Shown piece by piece: positions 12,775 to 25,522 of a DNA stretch of 64,000 nucleotides. The notes under the pieces are model-generated. The model did not search any database and was not told where the DNA came from. It was given only the letters and a program-made list of their open reading frames with translations. The DNA comes from Eremophila alpestris peregrina (taxonomy: Eukaryota; Chordata; Aves; Passeriformes; Alaudidae): contig WMCF01000018.1 in the NCBI GenBank assembly GCA_009792885.1, positions 4,731,297-4,795,296 of the forward strand, given 5' to 3'. Each line of letters starts with the position of its first letter. The first letter of the stretch is position 1. The position numbers and the translations under genes are program-made.

Positions 12775-15700
12775 TTGCAAAAAGAAAAAAATAGGGAGGG
12801 AAATAGTAACACATTGTGTACTGGAGGAAAAAATTTCATATTAATACTGATAAGCTTGTATGTAGAAAAAGAACTACAGAAATGTTTTCTGTGATTTGTT
12901 GCACATAAAAGAGTAAAGTGGGGCTGAAAGTTTAAGATCTGTTTCAAAGGATGAGTCTGTGCTGCAGAGTTTCACAGAATGCAGGGGGTACCTGTGCTGG
13001 GCCCAGGAGCTGCTTTGTCCCACAGCACAGCACAGGGTCTTTATGGCCTGATGGGGTGCCCATGTCCTGACCCACCCTTTCCATAACTTCTGTCACCTGC
13101 TGTGGTCACCGGTCCTTTGAAGAAACATTTGAAACACAGAGATATTCCTCTAGTGCTCACCAGCACAATTCTGCCTCTTGGCACAAGTTCAGTTTTTCCA
13201 CAACCACAGGTGTTCATTTGTGAGGGCAGCCTGTTTTTAAAACTTACTGCAAGTAAAAAATGCAGATGTTTTAAAATGAACTCTGTGCAAATTTATTCAT
13301 TCTGTCTTTGTGATACCATTTTGTTACTGTATTTTGGGAGTGGGTGTGAGGGGGGAGATATTGGTTGGTTAATTTTTAACTACTTTTTTATCCTTGCTGT
13401 CCCTGTTCCAGTACAAGAAACACAAGAAGATGTGAGGAAATAAGGCTTCAACTGTAATCTCATTCTCCCATTGTACTTCCTTCAAGATCATTAGAGTTGC
13501 TCTTGCTTTGCTGGAACTGGTTTGTGTGAGATTAGAGTCAGGCTTCACTGCTTTGTTTCAGACTGTCATTTTTTACAGATTTTAACTATACACTGTTTAT
13601 TTTTGCTGCCTCCCCATTTGTTTATTCATCTTTCAACCTACTGTTTAAAGGATTTTACTAGAGCAGGACGAGAAAAAATTACAATGATCACACAACCTGC
13701 TAATGTTCTGCTGAAGTACAAAAAGCAAGATTATTTTTGGTAGCAAAAGAACTGTTACGAATAGAGAGATATTTTGTCTTTTTGCTGTTAGTAATGTATT
13801 AGGATTTTTTTTAGTAGATAATTCTGTTGCATTTATCCTTTGATTTTAACAATGTCACATTCACACAACAAGGTCATTTAACCTGTGTTTGGTAGGCAAA
13901 CACATAAAGCTGCAAGATAGCATGTAATGCAAACTATTTTCAAATTGGGTCCGGGAATTAGAATGACAGAATGAGTGAACTCCAGATTTGAAGAGCAAAC
14001 ATTTAATGTGGCATGTTCAGCATTGGCCAGCTTGATTAGATTAAATGCCATATTTTCATGCAAGGTGTAAATATTGAACTACAGCTCTGTGCTGTAGATC
14101 AAAGCTGTTTGCTTGGCAGAGATGATTAAATAAGGGTTAATAAATATAACCTCTGTTAAATCTTCTATAACCAAATTTATCTCTCAGCTTCACCTACCGT
14201 AGAATTAATAACTAAAGCTGGTAATTATGAGCCAGAACATTTAGGCACAATATCTCTTGAGCAGAGTGTTTGATATTTGCTCAGAGCAAGAGTTGTAATT
14301 GACTGACAGTCACAGCAAATGAACTGGTTCTCATTTGCTCTTCTGGACAGAGAAAGGCACAAGGGTGATCTGACCATCTTGTTCTTGGTGTGCCAAAATG
14401 TGATATGGCAATTAGCAGTTGTGTGCATCTTCTGCTGCAAGGCACTGTGTGAAAACGTTCAGGGCTTTGGGAGATACCCTGGTGCCTTTGACCAAGCAGA
14501 ACTTGTAGAGGGAGACTCCCACCTTTTCCAGAGCAGAAGACTCAAAGAAAATTAGGGTGAGAGAAAGAGGGGAAAGACAAAATGACTTTGTGAGGATGTT
14601 GTTATTCTTGAATTTTTTCTATTTAAGAATATTTTCTTTTTTTAGACATTTATTTAAGTTGTCTCATTTAGCAGGCAACAGACATCAGTAGGCAAGGACT
14701 GACAAAGCTGAAAAATTCATGTTCAGTGTCCCTGGCAACTTTTCTACTCCATGGCCAGTTATCTTACTGTGGTGAGTTGGAGTCTCTTTGCCTTCAACAC
14801 ACAAGATGAGATTTCTGGAATTTATTTCCATTTACCTACCAGCAGTCCTCAAAGAGATCTTTCTGTCTCTGTTTTAGAGTTTGAAATACTAATCAGACTC
14901 TACCAATCTTGACAGAATTTATCATAAGACAAACAATGACATTAGAATGATGAATGGGCTTTATCAAGGAAGATAATAAGCAAGTGCATACTAGTGCTGT
15001 CTGAGATAGGCAAAGATGGAGCATACACTGCTCCATGTGGAGCATGGCAGCTCAGCCCCAGCTTACAGGATAAAAGAGAGATGAATTATACAGTGCTAAC
15101 CAGCATGCCCAGAATTTTACAAAGTTTTTTTTTCAGAATTTGCATTTCATTGCTTTGACTGGTGTCTGGCACTAAAAAAAAATTCAGAAAAATCACATGC
15201 AAACTATTTTTCATCCTTGAGAAGGGGAAAAATAGAGCACTCCAAGAATATTTGCTTTATCCACAAATCTTAAAAAGTCCTTTCTTAAAGAAAGTCCTAA
15301 ACCAGAAAAACCCAGAGAATATCAGACTCTTTCTGCACATGGTAGATATTCTGACTTTACTTTTGAGTGGTATTGGAACCATGATAAGGACTAATAATTA
15401 TTATGGCATTAGATATAAATATAAAGCATTATATGGGAAAAGAAGTGCAACTGTGAGAAAAGTGAGTTCTGTTATTATAGCAAGCTTATTATTACATCCT
15501 GCTGCTTTTGACAGTTTTGAAGACAGCATTAGGGATAGGTTGCTTTGCACTCTCAGATAGAGTTTAGGTTATAATCCTTACACTCCATGAGTAGAAAATC
15601 ATTTCTTGTACTTTAGATAGGGAAAATATACTCTATGCCTTTCTTCTCTTCATGAAACCCTGTTTAGGAATACTGTGTGTGCACGTGCTGTGTGATTCAG

Positions 15701-17051
15701 GTATGACAGGCCTGGAAGGGAGGAAGGGAGAGATGAAGCACAGAGGTTTAATGGCTCTGCAGGAACTCAGCAGCTTGTTAAGGCAGTGATGTGGAGCACA
15801 GGCAAGAAAAGGCAGCCAGGCACGGCACAAAGCTTGCATCCCAAAGCCAGGATTTTGATTGCAAAGATCTGGCATTCAAGACATGACATTATTCCCAGAA
15901 AGACAAGCAATTGCAACGTGAAAGACCTGCAACAAAAGCTTGGCTTGCTTCAGCCAGGACAGCCTGTTTGGATTTTGACAAATGAACCGATGTCCATGGC
16001 CTGAGTGTGCAGGAGGAAAAGGACAGTGATACTGCAGAGATAGCTGAGGTCCTGCAGGACTGTGAGAGGGCAAGAAGGAGCAAGCAGAAAGAATTGAGGG
16101 GACAGAGTAAAGGAAATGCATTCAGAGCAGTGCACACAGCAACCAAGCCATGTGACAAAAGTGCTGGAGTGACAGACTGCCACCTCTGTAGGGGCTAACA
16201 AGGTTCAGCTTTAGTACTAACAGTACTTCTGCTCCACCATAACTAAACCAACAAATGTGAGAAAAAGATCAGGAGTGGGAAAGATTTATGTTAATATAAA
16301 AAGGGAGGGAATGGCCAAAAAAAATACCCAACATAGCTACAGTTCTTTAGGTCTTAGGAAGTTTTCCACATGAATTTTTACCCTAAAAGGACAACTTGCA
16401 GAAAGGAACAGTGTTTCTTTATACATAAGAAGGAAATATCAAAGAAATAGGAGGAGGTAATATCTTTCCTTAGGATTCTTTTAAGAAAGGAGGATAATGA
16501 TTATATTTACAAAAGAGCTGTTTTCTGTGCACATAAATTCAAAGGACAGGATGGAAGTTTTAGCAGTAGGGAATGTGTTATTTTAATGGAATGCAAATGA
16601 CTATTTTTAACATATGCACCTAATAATTCAGAGGGTGTTGTCTTTGATGAGGCCTTCAGGGCAATTTCACAGGAAAGGTGGAATATTTCTGTCACATAAG
16701 AGAACTTCATCTGCACTTCATTCACTGAAAAATAGAAAGATGAAAACTATCCTTCAGTCAAAGAAGAGAAGATAAAAGATTTAGATAATGGAACTAAAGA
16801 TTGTGTTGCCAGAGAGACAGGATTCTTCATGAAAAGGTTTATAGTTAATTCCTCCAGGCACACACAGCTCATATTTCTGGCAAGACAGCCAGACATACTG
16901 GGTGCATGAGTAAATGGAAATACAACTAGTGTGTTACAGACACACAAACACTTGTGATAAACAGACCAGGCAAAGATATAGTGCAACAATGTGATAATTT
17001 TAGCACATTTTTGCTAAATTCTGAGAACAGTTCATGGAGGAACATCACAGA

Positions 17052-17571
17052 GCATTATCATGGAGGACTGGGGACACTGGTGGATGAGAGGCTTGACATG
17101 ATCTGGCAGTGTGCACTTGCAGTCCAGGAAGCCAAACATGCACCCTGACAGCATCACAAGCAGTGTGGCCAGCAGGTGAGGGAGGGAGGGGATTCTCCCC
17201 TCCACTTGCTCTGGTGAGACCCCACCTGGAAGACTGTGTCCAGCTCTGGGGTCCTCAGCACAGGAAGGACCTTGTACTGTTTGAGTGGGTCCACAGGAGA
17301 CCATGAAGATGATTAGAGGGATGGAGCCCCTCTCCTGTGAGGGAAGGGTGAGAGAATTTGGATTTTTTTAGCCTGGAGAAGAGAGGGTGGGCTCACCTTA
17401 TTGCTGCCTGTGTTCCAGACTGGGCTGGGTGGGGTTTGAGCAGCCTGTTCTAGTGGAAGTTGTCCCTGCCTGTGGCAGGGGGTTGGAACCAGATGGTCTT
17501 TAAGGTCCCTTCCAACCAAAACCATTCTGTGATTTTATGACGGATTCTGTGACTGGTTCTATGAATCTGTG
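17052..17571 (+). mobile_element. CR1 LINE 3' fragment
   Basis: A 5'-truncated CR1 retrotransposon of about 520 bp. Recognised pieces in order are: the 'CTCTGGTGAGACCCCACCTGG' region near 17210, 'GTGTCCAGCTCTGGGGTCCTC' near 17238, 'CAGGAGACCATGAAGATGATTAGAGG' near 17292, 'TTTTTTAGCCTGGAGAAGAG' near 17364, and 'GTCCCTTCCAACC' near 17505. It ends in a degenerate octamer tail (ATTCTGTGATT..., GGATTCTGTGAC..., GAATCTGTGAT). The usual CR1 reverse-transcriptase frame is not present. Divergence is visible but moderate. The open frames here on both strands (60-90 codons) belong to the repeat. Confidence 0.88.
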
Positions 17572-19890
17572 ATCATTAACACTATTTGCCCAAGAGTCCT
17601 TTTTTCTTTTCTTACAACAAGATATGTTCTGTATTCACTGCCTAAATTAAAAATTAATATTATGAGATTGTGTTCATGCAGAAATTTAACACAAGATAAG
17701 ACGATCTGTGAAAATACAAGTTTCCTGAAGGAATGTACCCTCTGTTTCCAAGGGATCATGCAGATAAAAATCATCAGGATTAAATCTTTTGTGAACCCTA
17801 GGTGAAGACACTGCTGACAATGTTAGTAGAGCCAGCTTGACCCTGTATGGCCTGACAGACAAGGACTCTGCTCTAGAGTCTCCAGTTTTAGGTACTCTGA
17901 AGGATGACACTGCCCTGCTTTCTTTGTATTTTTACCTGTGACCAGTAAGAGTCTCCCTCCCCTTTAGGTATGTTTGCATCACTTTAAAAGTAGGAAATAA
18001 AAACACATTTAATCTAGCAAAGCAAAGGGTTGAGGTTTTATTTAATGGATAAAATTTTTAAGCCTCTATCTGACAGGCAGACCTTGTCATTAATGCAGGG
18101 TTGTTTCTGAGGTATTTTTCAGATCTGGAACTATGGAGCCAATTCTGCTGCTGGTCCATCTGCTGTGAAGATGAGATATTCATGAACAGGTCTCTAGCTC
18201 ATGGCTAAGGACACCAGATTTTTTTCTGCATCTTTCCATCCACCACAGAACCTTTTGTCTTTACATTTTTTATTTACAGGGACATACATTACTGTGTCTT
18301 TGATTAGAACTGCACATTTGTGAGACTGCAGATGAAAGATTTTCAAGTAAAAAGTATTTGATGTATAGATTCTTCTTTTGAAGTTTCCTTTCTGTCTGTG
18401 CAGTAAACTGAACTACAGAACCTCACTCCTCTGCCTTCCAAGAGGGTGTGGTATGCACCACCACTTTCTCATAGCTCAATTCTACATTAGAATTATAATC
18501 AGTAGCAACTCTACAGCATCAACTCAGCCACTTTTTACTTACTCTCTGAAAAGGCAGGGCTGGAATATGAGGAAGCAAATGACAAATTTGACATTTAAAA
18601 TGATTTTTCCATATCAGATCACTTGTTTGCCCTTTGCCAGCTTAGGGTATTCTGATTGTCACAGGCCAGCTGAAGAGATAAGCAAATCCTTCCCTTCTAA
18701 TTAAAAAAAGAAAGACATTGATAACAGGTATATCTTATTACTAAATTAGAAGCAGCACAATTTTGTAACTTATTGTTACTCCCTTCATGCTGTATGTGAC
18801 ATTTAGCTTCAAGAGAAAGAAAATAAATTGATTAAAAAAATCAATGTTGTATGTTTAATGGACTAAAAATTTGCTAAGTGGTGATTTTTGAGGTTTATTA
18901 TAAAAATGTCACATGATAATATTAATGTAAATAGGAAATTGTTAATAAGCAGTGAATTCTCAGAGACTTGTTTTTCACCTTGTTCAAATGTTATCAATGA
19001 TTTAGGAGGAAGCAGGAAAACAGTTTGCATAAACTTTTATACATAACAAATATATAACAAAATGTAAGTAAATGAGAAAAAAAACTTGTGCTGATGCACT
19101 CGTGGTACAGGGAGATTTGGTATTGGGAAGAGTTACTTAGAAAAGAATTGTAAATCATTCTGCCTAATTGCTGGGGATTGGAGATGGTGCTCTCCTGAGG
19201 TTACTTTCAGCTTTGTATATTTTGAATATACAAATGATTAAGTACATGATTAAACAGAAAAAGCTCCCAGATCAACATTGTGGCTGCAAAGAACTATTGT
19301 GCTCTTCAAATAACTTAATAGGGGAAAACCTTACTACAGTATAATGTTATGTTATTATAAAACTGTTCCAATATAAACAAAACAGCCAGTATATTGATAA
19401 TTTTGAGTGGTTTTGAAGAAGCAGCATGAAAATGACCACAGTATAGTAAGATGTGCTCTAAAAAATAAAGAGCAGTCAAAATGTGCATGTCTAAAGCTTA
19501 TATATTCATGGCTTGGTGATAGTGCCAGTTCACAGCATTCCCTTTTCCCACCTCTTGATACCAAGCCCCTCTGAGACATTGAAAAACATGTTTGTGCAAC
19601 TATGCAAGGAACTAGAGCAGAAGAGCACTGGCCTAACAAATATATATTCCTTTTTCCAAGAGGAGAAAAATCCAGAATAAACAGATGAGGAGTGAAGGGA
19701 CCTCACATAACTGCTGTTGTTTCCAGAAGTACAGCCTCACCTCCAAGACAGTCAAAATTATGTTTGATTTTCTGTTTGAGGAAAACTCATGTTCTTAAGA
19801 AAAATAAGCAGTGTGGATTTGAGTTTAATGTCAGGGGAAAAAGGGCAGCCTGGATCCACTTTGAGAGGTAGGACATATATGATCATGCTG
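17572..19890. other. AT-rich unique DNA, no gene seen
   Basis: No repeat family, RNA gene or splice-bounded frame was recognised. The longest open frame is 108 codons (18378-18704, +); it has no recognisable domain and is consistent with chance. Confidence 0.6.
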
Positions 19891-19972
19891 ATCACAGAAT
19901 CACAGAATCACAGACCATTCTGAGTTGGAAGGGACTCACCAGGATCATCAAGTCCGACTCTTAAGTGAGTGG
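19891..19972 (-). mobile_element. 5'-truncated SINE tail, TguSINE1-like
   Basis: Read on the minus strand it contains CACTCACTTAAGAGTCGGAC, then ACTTGATGATCCTGGTGAGT, then CCCTTCCAACTCAGAATGGT, and finishes with three ATTCTGTG-type octamers. From memory, songbird TguSINE1 joins a tRNA-Ile-derived head to a CR1-X-like tail through a 'CACTCACTTAAGAGT' junction. The CR1-like 3' tail and that junction are present here, while the tRNA head is missing. If that is right, it points to a passerine. It could alternatively be a CR1 tail of a related subfamily. It abuts the 5' end of the next CR1 in opposite orientation. Confidence 0.55.
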
Positions 19973-19973
19973 G

Positions 19974-20489
19974 GGGCAGCCTCACCTCGGGAGCTGGGGG
20001 CAGTTTGGTCATCTCACTATAAAAAAGGACATTAAATTACTAACGAGTGTCCAAAGGAGTGCAGAGATGATGAAGGGCCTTGAGAGGAAGCCACAGGAGG
20101 AGTGGATGAGATCACTTGGTCTGTTCAGCCTGAAAACAAGAGACTGAGGGGGGATGTCATTGAAGTTACAATGTTCTCAGAGAGGGAGTGGAGGGGCAGA
20201 CACTGATCTCTGTGTTCCTGTGATCAGTAACAGGGTCAAGAAAATGGCATGAAGGAATCAGGGGAGGTTTAGGATGGATTTCAGGAAAAAGCTTTTCATC
20301 CATTGGTGATTGGGCACATGAACAGGCTTCCCAGGGAAGAGGTCATGGTGCCAAGCCTGTCTGGGTTCAAAAAGCATTTAGAAAATGCTCTCAGGCACAT
20401 GGTGATATTTTTGGGGCATCCAGCACAGGGCCAGGAGTTGGACTTGATGATGCTGTTGGGTCCCTTCCAACGTAGCATATTCTGTGAAT
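19974..20489 (+). mobile_element. CR1 LINE 3' fragment
   Basis: About 515 bp of CR1 3' region. Landmarks are GCAGCCTCACCTCGGGAGCT at 19977, 'AAGGACATTAAATTACTAACGAG' near 20025, 'GATGAAGGGCCTTGAGAGGAAG' near 20068, 'CTGTTCAGCCTGAAAACAAG' near 20121, 'GGCTTCCCAGGGAAGAGGTCAT' near 20325, and 'TTGGACTTGATGATGCTGTTGGG' near 20438. It ends with a single octamer, ATTCTGTGAAT. It is 5'-truncated, as most CR1 copies are, and carries no intact reverse-transcriptase frame. Short frames at 19965-20599 on both strands are repeat-derived. Confidence 0.9.
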
Positions 20490-20640
20490 ACACACCAGGA
20501 ATCACATAGATCAGAAGAAACAGGTTTGAAAAGCAAAGAAAGGGCATTGGGGAGTGCTGCTGCTATTGTGAGCACAGTTTTGGAAATGGCCCAGCACACT
20601 GGCTGTCACACAGGCTGATATTACCTACATCACCCTCTGC

Positions 20641-20953
20641 AGCTCCCTCATGGGGGGCAGCAGAGGAACACTGCAGATCTCTCTGGTGACCAGCAGTAAC
20701 ACTTCAGGAAATGAAATGAGGCTGCATCAGATTGTACATTAGTAAGAGGGTTTTAACTGATGCAGTGGCTGGTCACTGCAACAGGGTCCTTGGGGAAATG
20801 GTCACAGGCACAAGCCTGTCAGAGTTTAAGGAAAGTCTGGATGATGCTCTTAGTGCTGTACCTTAGTGTTGGACACTCCTGCAAGAGCAGGGAGTTGAAC
20901 TGTGTGGCCTTTATGGGTTCCTTTCAGTGTGAGATCTGTGATTCTGCAATTCG
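20641..20953 (+). mobile_element. second CR1 LINE 3' fragment, degenerate
   Basis: A more diverged CR1 tail lying 150 bp downstream of the previous one in the same orientation. Recognised segments are AGCTCCCTCATGGGGGGCAG, 'TCTCTGGTGACCAGCAGTAAC', 'AAATGGTCACAGGCACAAGCCTGTCAGAGTTTAAGGA' (about 20797-20832), 'GCAGGGAGTTGAACTGTGTGG' and 'GATCTGTGATTCTGC' at the 3' end. Parts of the standard CR1 middle are deleted or scrambled around 20710-20770. Confidence 0.75.
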
Positions 20954-23900
20954 TGCTGTTTTCAAAGACATTGATATTTGAATGAAGATGGGAGGTAGAA
21001 GGCTTGGGAGGTACCCAGGACAGCAGAACAACTTTTTAAGGTACAGAAGGTTGAAAGCAGCTGCAAATAGCTCTTTATGGCTGTTTTTTCAAAGAGAATT
21101 TGCTACAGATTTCTGTTATCCAGCTTCCCCCACCAAGTATTACATACAAGGAAACAGCAGTTATGGAAGCTGGTTAATAAGCAGAGTGTGAGATTCCTCA
21201 GACACCTGGGGATGCTCTAGGAGGGCTGTGTAGAGGACTCCCTAGAGAAGAGCATTTTATTCTATAATCCTGCTCTTATGACATTACACAGAGGAAAAGC
21301 AATTTTGGCTTGTTACTGAAGCTGTTGAACTTTGTTGTCTTCTCAGCCAACACCAACTGCTGCTCAGTTGAGTTGCATCCATCCCATTTCTTATGTTCAG
21401 GACAGGGATGAATTAATTAAATCTTACAAATCCATACAGTTTAGTACAGGGGAGAAAAAGTGGAAGAGGAAAGGAAACAACAGTCTAATTGTATCTTCTG
21501 TGGTATAATTTTATATATTAATTCCCTCTCTATCTCTCTCCCCACTTCTTTAAAACACATGGTAAGAGCCATCATCATGGATGAAAAGCCTCTTAAATGG
21601 TATTTGCTAGAGCATTCCAGCACAATGCCATGCAGTAACACAGAATTTCTAAATTGCAGCATTATGAATTGCACTCTGCAGCTTATCATGGATGAAATTC
21701 ATTTGTTATTTTTCAAAGTTTCTTTTCTATAAGAAATAAAGTCTTAGAGGCATTACCTGCAGTTGCTATTTAAGATTTTTCAATTGACACCATACTCTTA
21801 GCTGAGTCAATTAGCTGTGTGGAGTAAAACTTCAGTAAGTGTAGGTGTAATTCCATTGGCTTCACTGGAGTTGAAACAGTGATAACTAGATGAAGATCTG
21901 TCTCATAAATCAATATCATTTCAAATAATTATTTTTCTGAGCTCTGTGGTGAAGCTTATCCACATTTTTTTTTCCAGAGAAGTTTTTCTACGGCTGCTAA
22001 TTTCTCATATATCTTGTACATATGCTCCTGTATGTCTCTTGGATAAAGTGATGGAGTATTTGCCAAAACGTAAGCCAGTAAAGTTTTTCAATGCTGAATA
22101 TATGCAGTTCTGTATAATAAACACATCAATAAAAATATGTTAGTAATTGAAATTGTGTGGATATTCAGAAAAATAAAGGTATACATTAAGTCACTGATAG
22201 TGTCGTTTTTTTGGATTAAGTTATTTAGTTAGCTAGATTAGACTAATTATAAATTATTGGCTTTTCATATCAAGTTTATTCCTTTTGCCTATAAGATTTT
22301 AAGTAAAATAATAAAAAAAGAAAAAAAATAGGCATCCTAACCTCTAATTTAGAGGCAAGAAATTGAGAGCACAATGCACTGAGTCGGTAGGGTTTGGGAT
22401 ATTTAAATTTCTTTCCTGCAAATAGTCAAGTTTAACCTTCATTTGGTTTGCAATGGAAAATATGCAGAATTAATGCAGTAGTTCCAGATTTGTTAAGGAA
22501 AATAGAACAAATGCCAAGTCATAAAAATAGCACACATTACATGGAATAAATATTTTGCACACATTGTAAAGAGAGGAAACTCAGAATCTTAAATTACTTC
22601 TTCACTTATCTCAAGCTAACATTTGTGTAAATCTTTTATGACTCCAGCAACTGCAAACATTCACCAAACACTGTAGTTACTCTGCTCAGTGACTATATAA
22701 TTATTGATGGCAAATCCCAGGAGATGCTGTTAAACACATGTTTAGCACTTTGAACTACACTACTGCTTTCCTGTACCTGAAAGGCTGAGATCCAGCACCA
22801 CTGAAATGCCACCCTTCAGTGCTCTTTTCACTCAGTGTTTTCACCTTTTCACTTCCATTTTTCCTTTTGAAACCTTGAGCCAACAATTGTTTCTCTCTCA
22901 ATAAAGGCATTTCTTCTCTGGTGGGGATCCAGCTCACATGTTTTCACTACTGCCAGTTTCCTCCAGTCTCCTGTACTTCCTGGACCATGGAGCACAGGTA
23001 GCTCAGCCCCTGGGCTTAGGGCTAGTGGACATTGTCCTTCAATCCACTTGTGCTGAATTCCAAGTTGTGGGCTCAAATATCTGTTTAGCTTTGTTAGACT
23101 CGAGGATATGTCTTGCCTTTCTATGAGACGTACATGTTGATGATGCAGCATGGATAGAAATAACTCCTCCCCCTTGGGCTTTTGAAGCTCCACAGTTGTG
23201 AAACCTGGCTGCAGGCAGCACCTCTCTTCACAGCTGAGCACATTTTTCCCAGTGGGATGTGACCTTTGTGACCTTTCCTGCTTTTGAGCTCAGGCCACTC
23301 TTTGGTTGACTCACTGAGAGTCACTCAGGGGCTGGCACCAACCCTCTGTGGGCAGAGCTGAGATGCCCAGCCTCACCCCAGAGCTCTGAGCACAGCAACC
23401 CTCCATCCTTCCCTTGGGATTCTAACCCTGAATTAAGTACATAATTAACTAAATGAGCATGTTAGTAATCATCTGGGTATGGAGCAGTCTCGTTTTCAGC
23501 ATGCAAATACAGACAATATTATATACATGTGTTTTGACATGTGCATTTAATGGCATTTGTGCCTACAGTGTTAATGGTTTTGGTCCAGTGTTAGCTGTGC
23601 TATATCACAGACATAATAGAGAAATATCTCAGGAAATAGCAGGAGGTTTCCAATTCAAACTAAATTAGAATTATAAGACTTCCAATGATCTTTGTGGAGC
23701 TTTGGCTGCTTTATTAAGTACCCACTTAAACTTACACCAGACTAATAATGTATTTGCTCAGCCTGAGAGTCTCCACAATGAGGAAAAAATGTATTACAAA
23801 AATCTTTGTTTTAATTTACTCTAACAATTTTCAGAAACTGCTGGACTCTCATAGGTATGATCCCGAATAAATTGCTGTCTGCTACTGTTAGTAATGCAAT

Positions 23901-25100
23901 GGAAATGCTTTTAAATATAGATTTAATTTAGGGCCTCAGTTGGCCACTATGCAATTTTTATTTTTTGGGTTAAAGAGAAGGACTGAATTTCATACTGTGA
24001 CTGAGAAGAGATGTGTAAGCAGCTTATTCTGTGTTCATTAGGACTCATCCATTGGAAGTAATAAAACTCTAGTACTGGATTGATCAAGATGGGAAGGGCT
24101 GCCATAGCCTGATGTGTTGGGCAATGAAAACAAAAATTCTTCCAGACCTTCTGTGCTATATTTTTTGGAAGGATCTATATTTGTCTATGTTGACAAGCCA
24201 ACATGCTTTTGGGTAAGACCTCAGTGAAAATGTGAAAATAATTGTGTAAAAACTCTGAAAATTCCAAGAAGAATGAAATAATTGCTAAGCTTGGGGGAAA
24301 TACTTCCATCTTTTCATCACAAATTTCTCTAAGTCTTTCTCTATAGGATAGATGCAGAATAATTTCAGTATAATACGAAATTGAAAATAAAATTTTGAAA
24401 GTTTTAAAAATATTGTGAGTTTATTTGATTCGTATTTCTTTTGTATTTCTTAATTCACATTATTTTTAGAGTATTGAATCTTTTCTCCTGGCTTGGGATT
24501 GTAAATTATTTTAGAATCCCACAATTTTTCTGTGTGGGATTTCTCTTTTATCTGTTGCTCCTGTGGCCTGAACATATCCCCTCTGTAATTAGATTCTGTT
24601 ATCTATTTGAAATGAGTTTAGTGGATGCTCATGTGATTTCTGTTCCATCAATAGTCTTTCTTCATTAGGACTTCCTTTTGGAGAACTTATTACACTCAGA
24701 GATATCAAACTGAGTAATATCAAAAGCTTCTTGATAAGGAACCTGGAGGAGAAAAAATAAGTGGGAAGCAAGGCAAGGAGAAAATTAAATTCAATTACAA
24801 AGACTACAAAGTCAAAAATTTAGGCACAATAGAAATTACTGCTCTAAGATGGTAGGTTATTTTTTGGAAACAATATAGAAAGAGAAAATGAGTTGATCAG
24901 TAGATCATTGTCTAGAAATACAGGTGTACCAAAGTTACAGTTCAAGGCACCAAAGAGATCTCAAATTGGTAATCACTGCTGGCACTCAGGAAAGATGAGT
25001 TATAACCTAAGAGTCTGAGAAAGAACTATGAGGATGATCAGAGTAGAGGTGAAACTGCAACACCTTTTGAAAATTTAGCAATATGAAAAATATTTAGATT

Positions 25101-25141
25101 TAGGTTTAGATCTTGATATAAATAGGTTTAGATCTTGATAT
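25101..25141. repeat. 19-bp direct repeat, 22-bp period
   Basis: TAGGTTTAGATCTTGATAT occurs at 25101-25119 and again at 25123-25141, separated by three bases. The copies are identical, which suggests a fairly recent slippage or templated duplication. Confidence 0.9.
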
Positions 25142-25496
25142 TAGTTGGTTCATCAAAGTGAGCACTCTATGGCAAAAAGAGCTCTTTGAGTTAAAAGACA
25201 TAAAAACAAATGTACCTGAACTGTCTATGAATACATTTAATTGGGACTTCTGAAACTTTTCTCATCATCAAGGCATTAAAGGCATGGAGCAATGTCTCAC
25301 TGTGATGGCCTGAAATGGAGTGCCACATGAGTAGTGCTGTGTAATTTTGTCATTTGAAAATGAAATTTGATCCAGGATGTGTTTTTTCTCTTTCCAGTGT
25401 CAACCCTTTTGTCCCACAACATAGAATGCTTTGGTCTTTTATTTTATTACAGTGACAACACATACATACTCTCTACTGCAGTGACCACATATATAA

Positions 25497-25522
25497 GTGT
25501 GTGTGTGTGTGTGTGTGTGTGT
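25497..25522. repeat. (GT)13 microsatellite
   Basis: Thirteen uninterrupted GT units. It is likely length-polymorphic. The Val-Cys run in a 67-codon frame here comes from this repeat. Confidence 0.97.

Larger units (their letters stand above)
8653..17051. other. unique DNA, no supported gene
   Basis: Apart from the candidate exon, the TA/TG microsatellite and the small duplications listed separately, nothing was recognised. The stretch 15620-16200 is GC-richer and contains several overlapping open frames of 60-90 codons on both strands. No domain or splice architecture could be assigned to it. The frame at 15162-15560 (+, 132 codons) is the longest that no repeat explains, but it has no recognisable homologue. 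Confidence 0.55.

Noticed and set aside
12362..12947. Open frames of 62-150 codons on both strands
   Set aside because: They are produced by the alternating TA/TG microsatellite, which lacks stops in several frames at once; the peptides are Y/I/T/C low-complexity.
15876..16201. Three overlapping minus-strand frames and two plus-strand frames in a GC-richer block, with a peptide ending near 'LLQPGQPVWIL' on plus
   Set aside because: It was considered as a retroelement pol or processed pseudogene remnant, but no consistent frame, poly(A) tail or domain order supports it.
22990..23080. tRNA-like box A (GTAGCTCAG) and box B (GGGCTCAAAT)
   Set aside because: The spacing is too long for a normal tRNA, the arms do not fold into a cloverleaf, and there is no CR1-like SINE tail after it.
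22849..23241. Minus-strand 130-codon frame in a GC-richer block
   Set aside because: No domain, no splice-site pair and no codon pattern that I could recognise; the higher GC lowers stop frequency.
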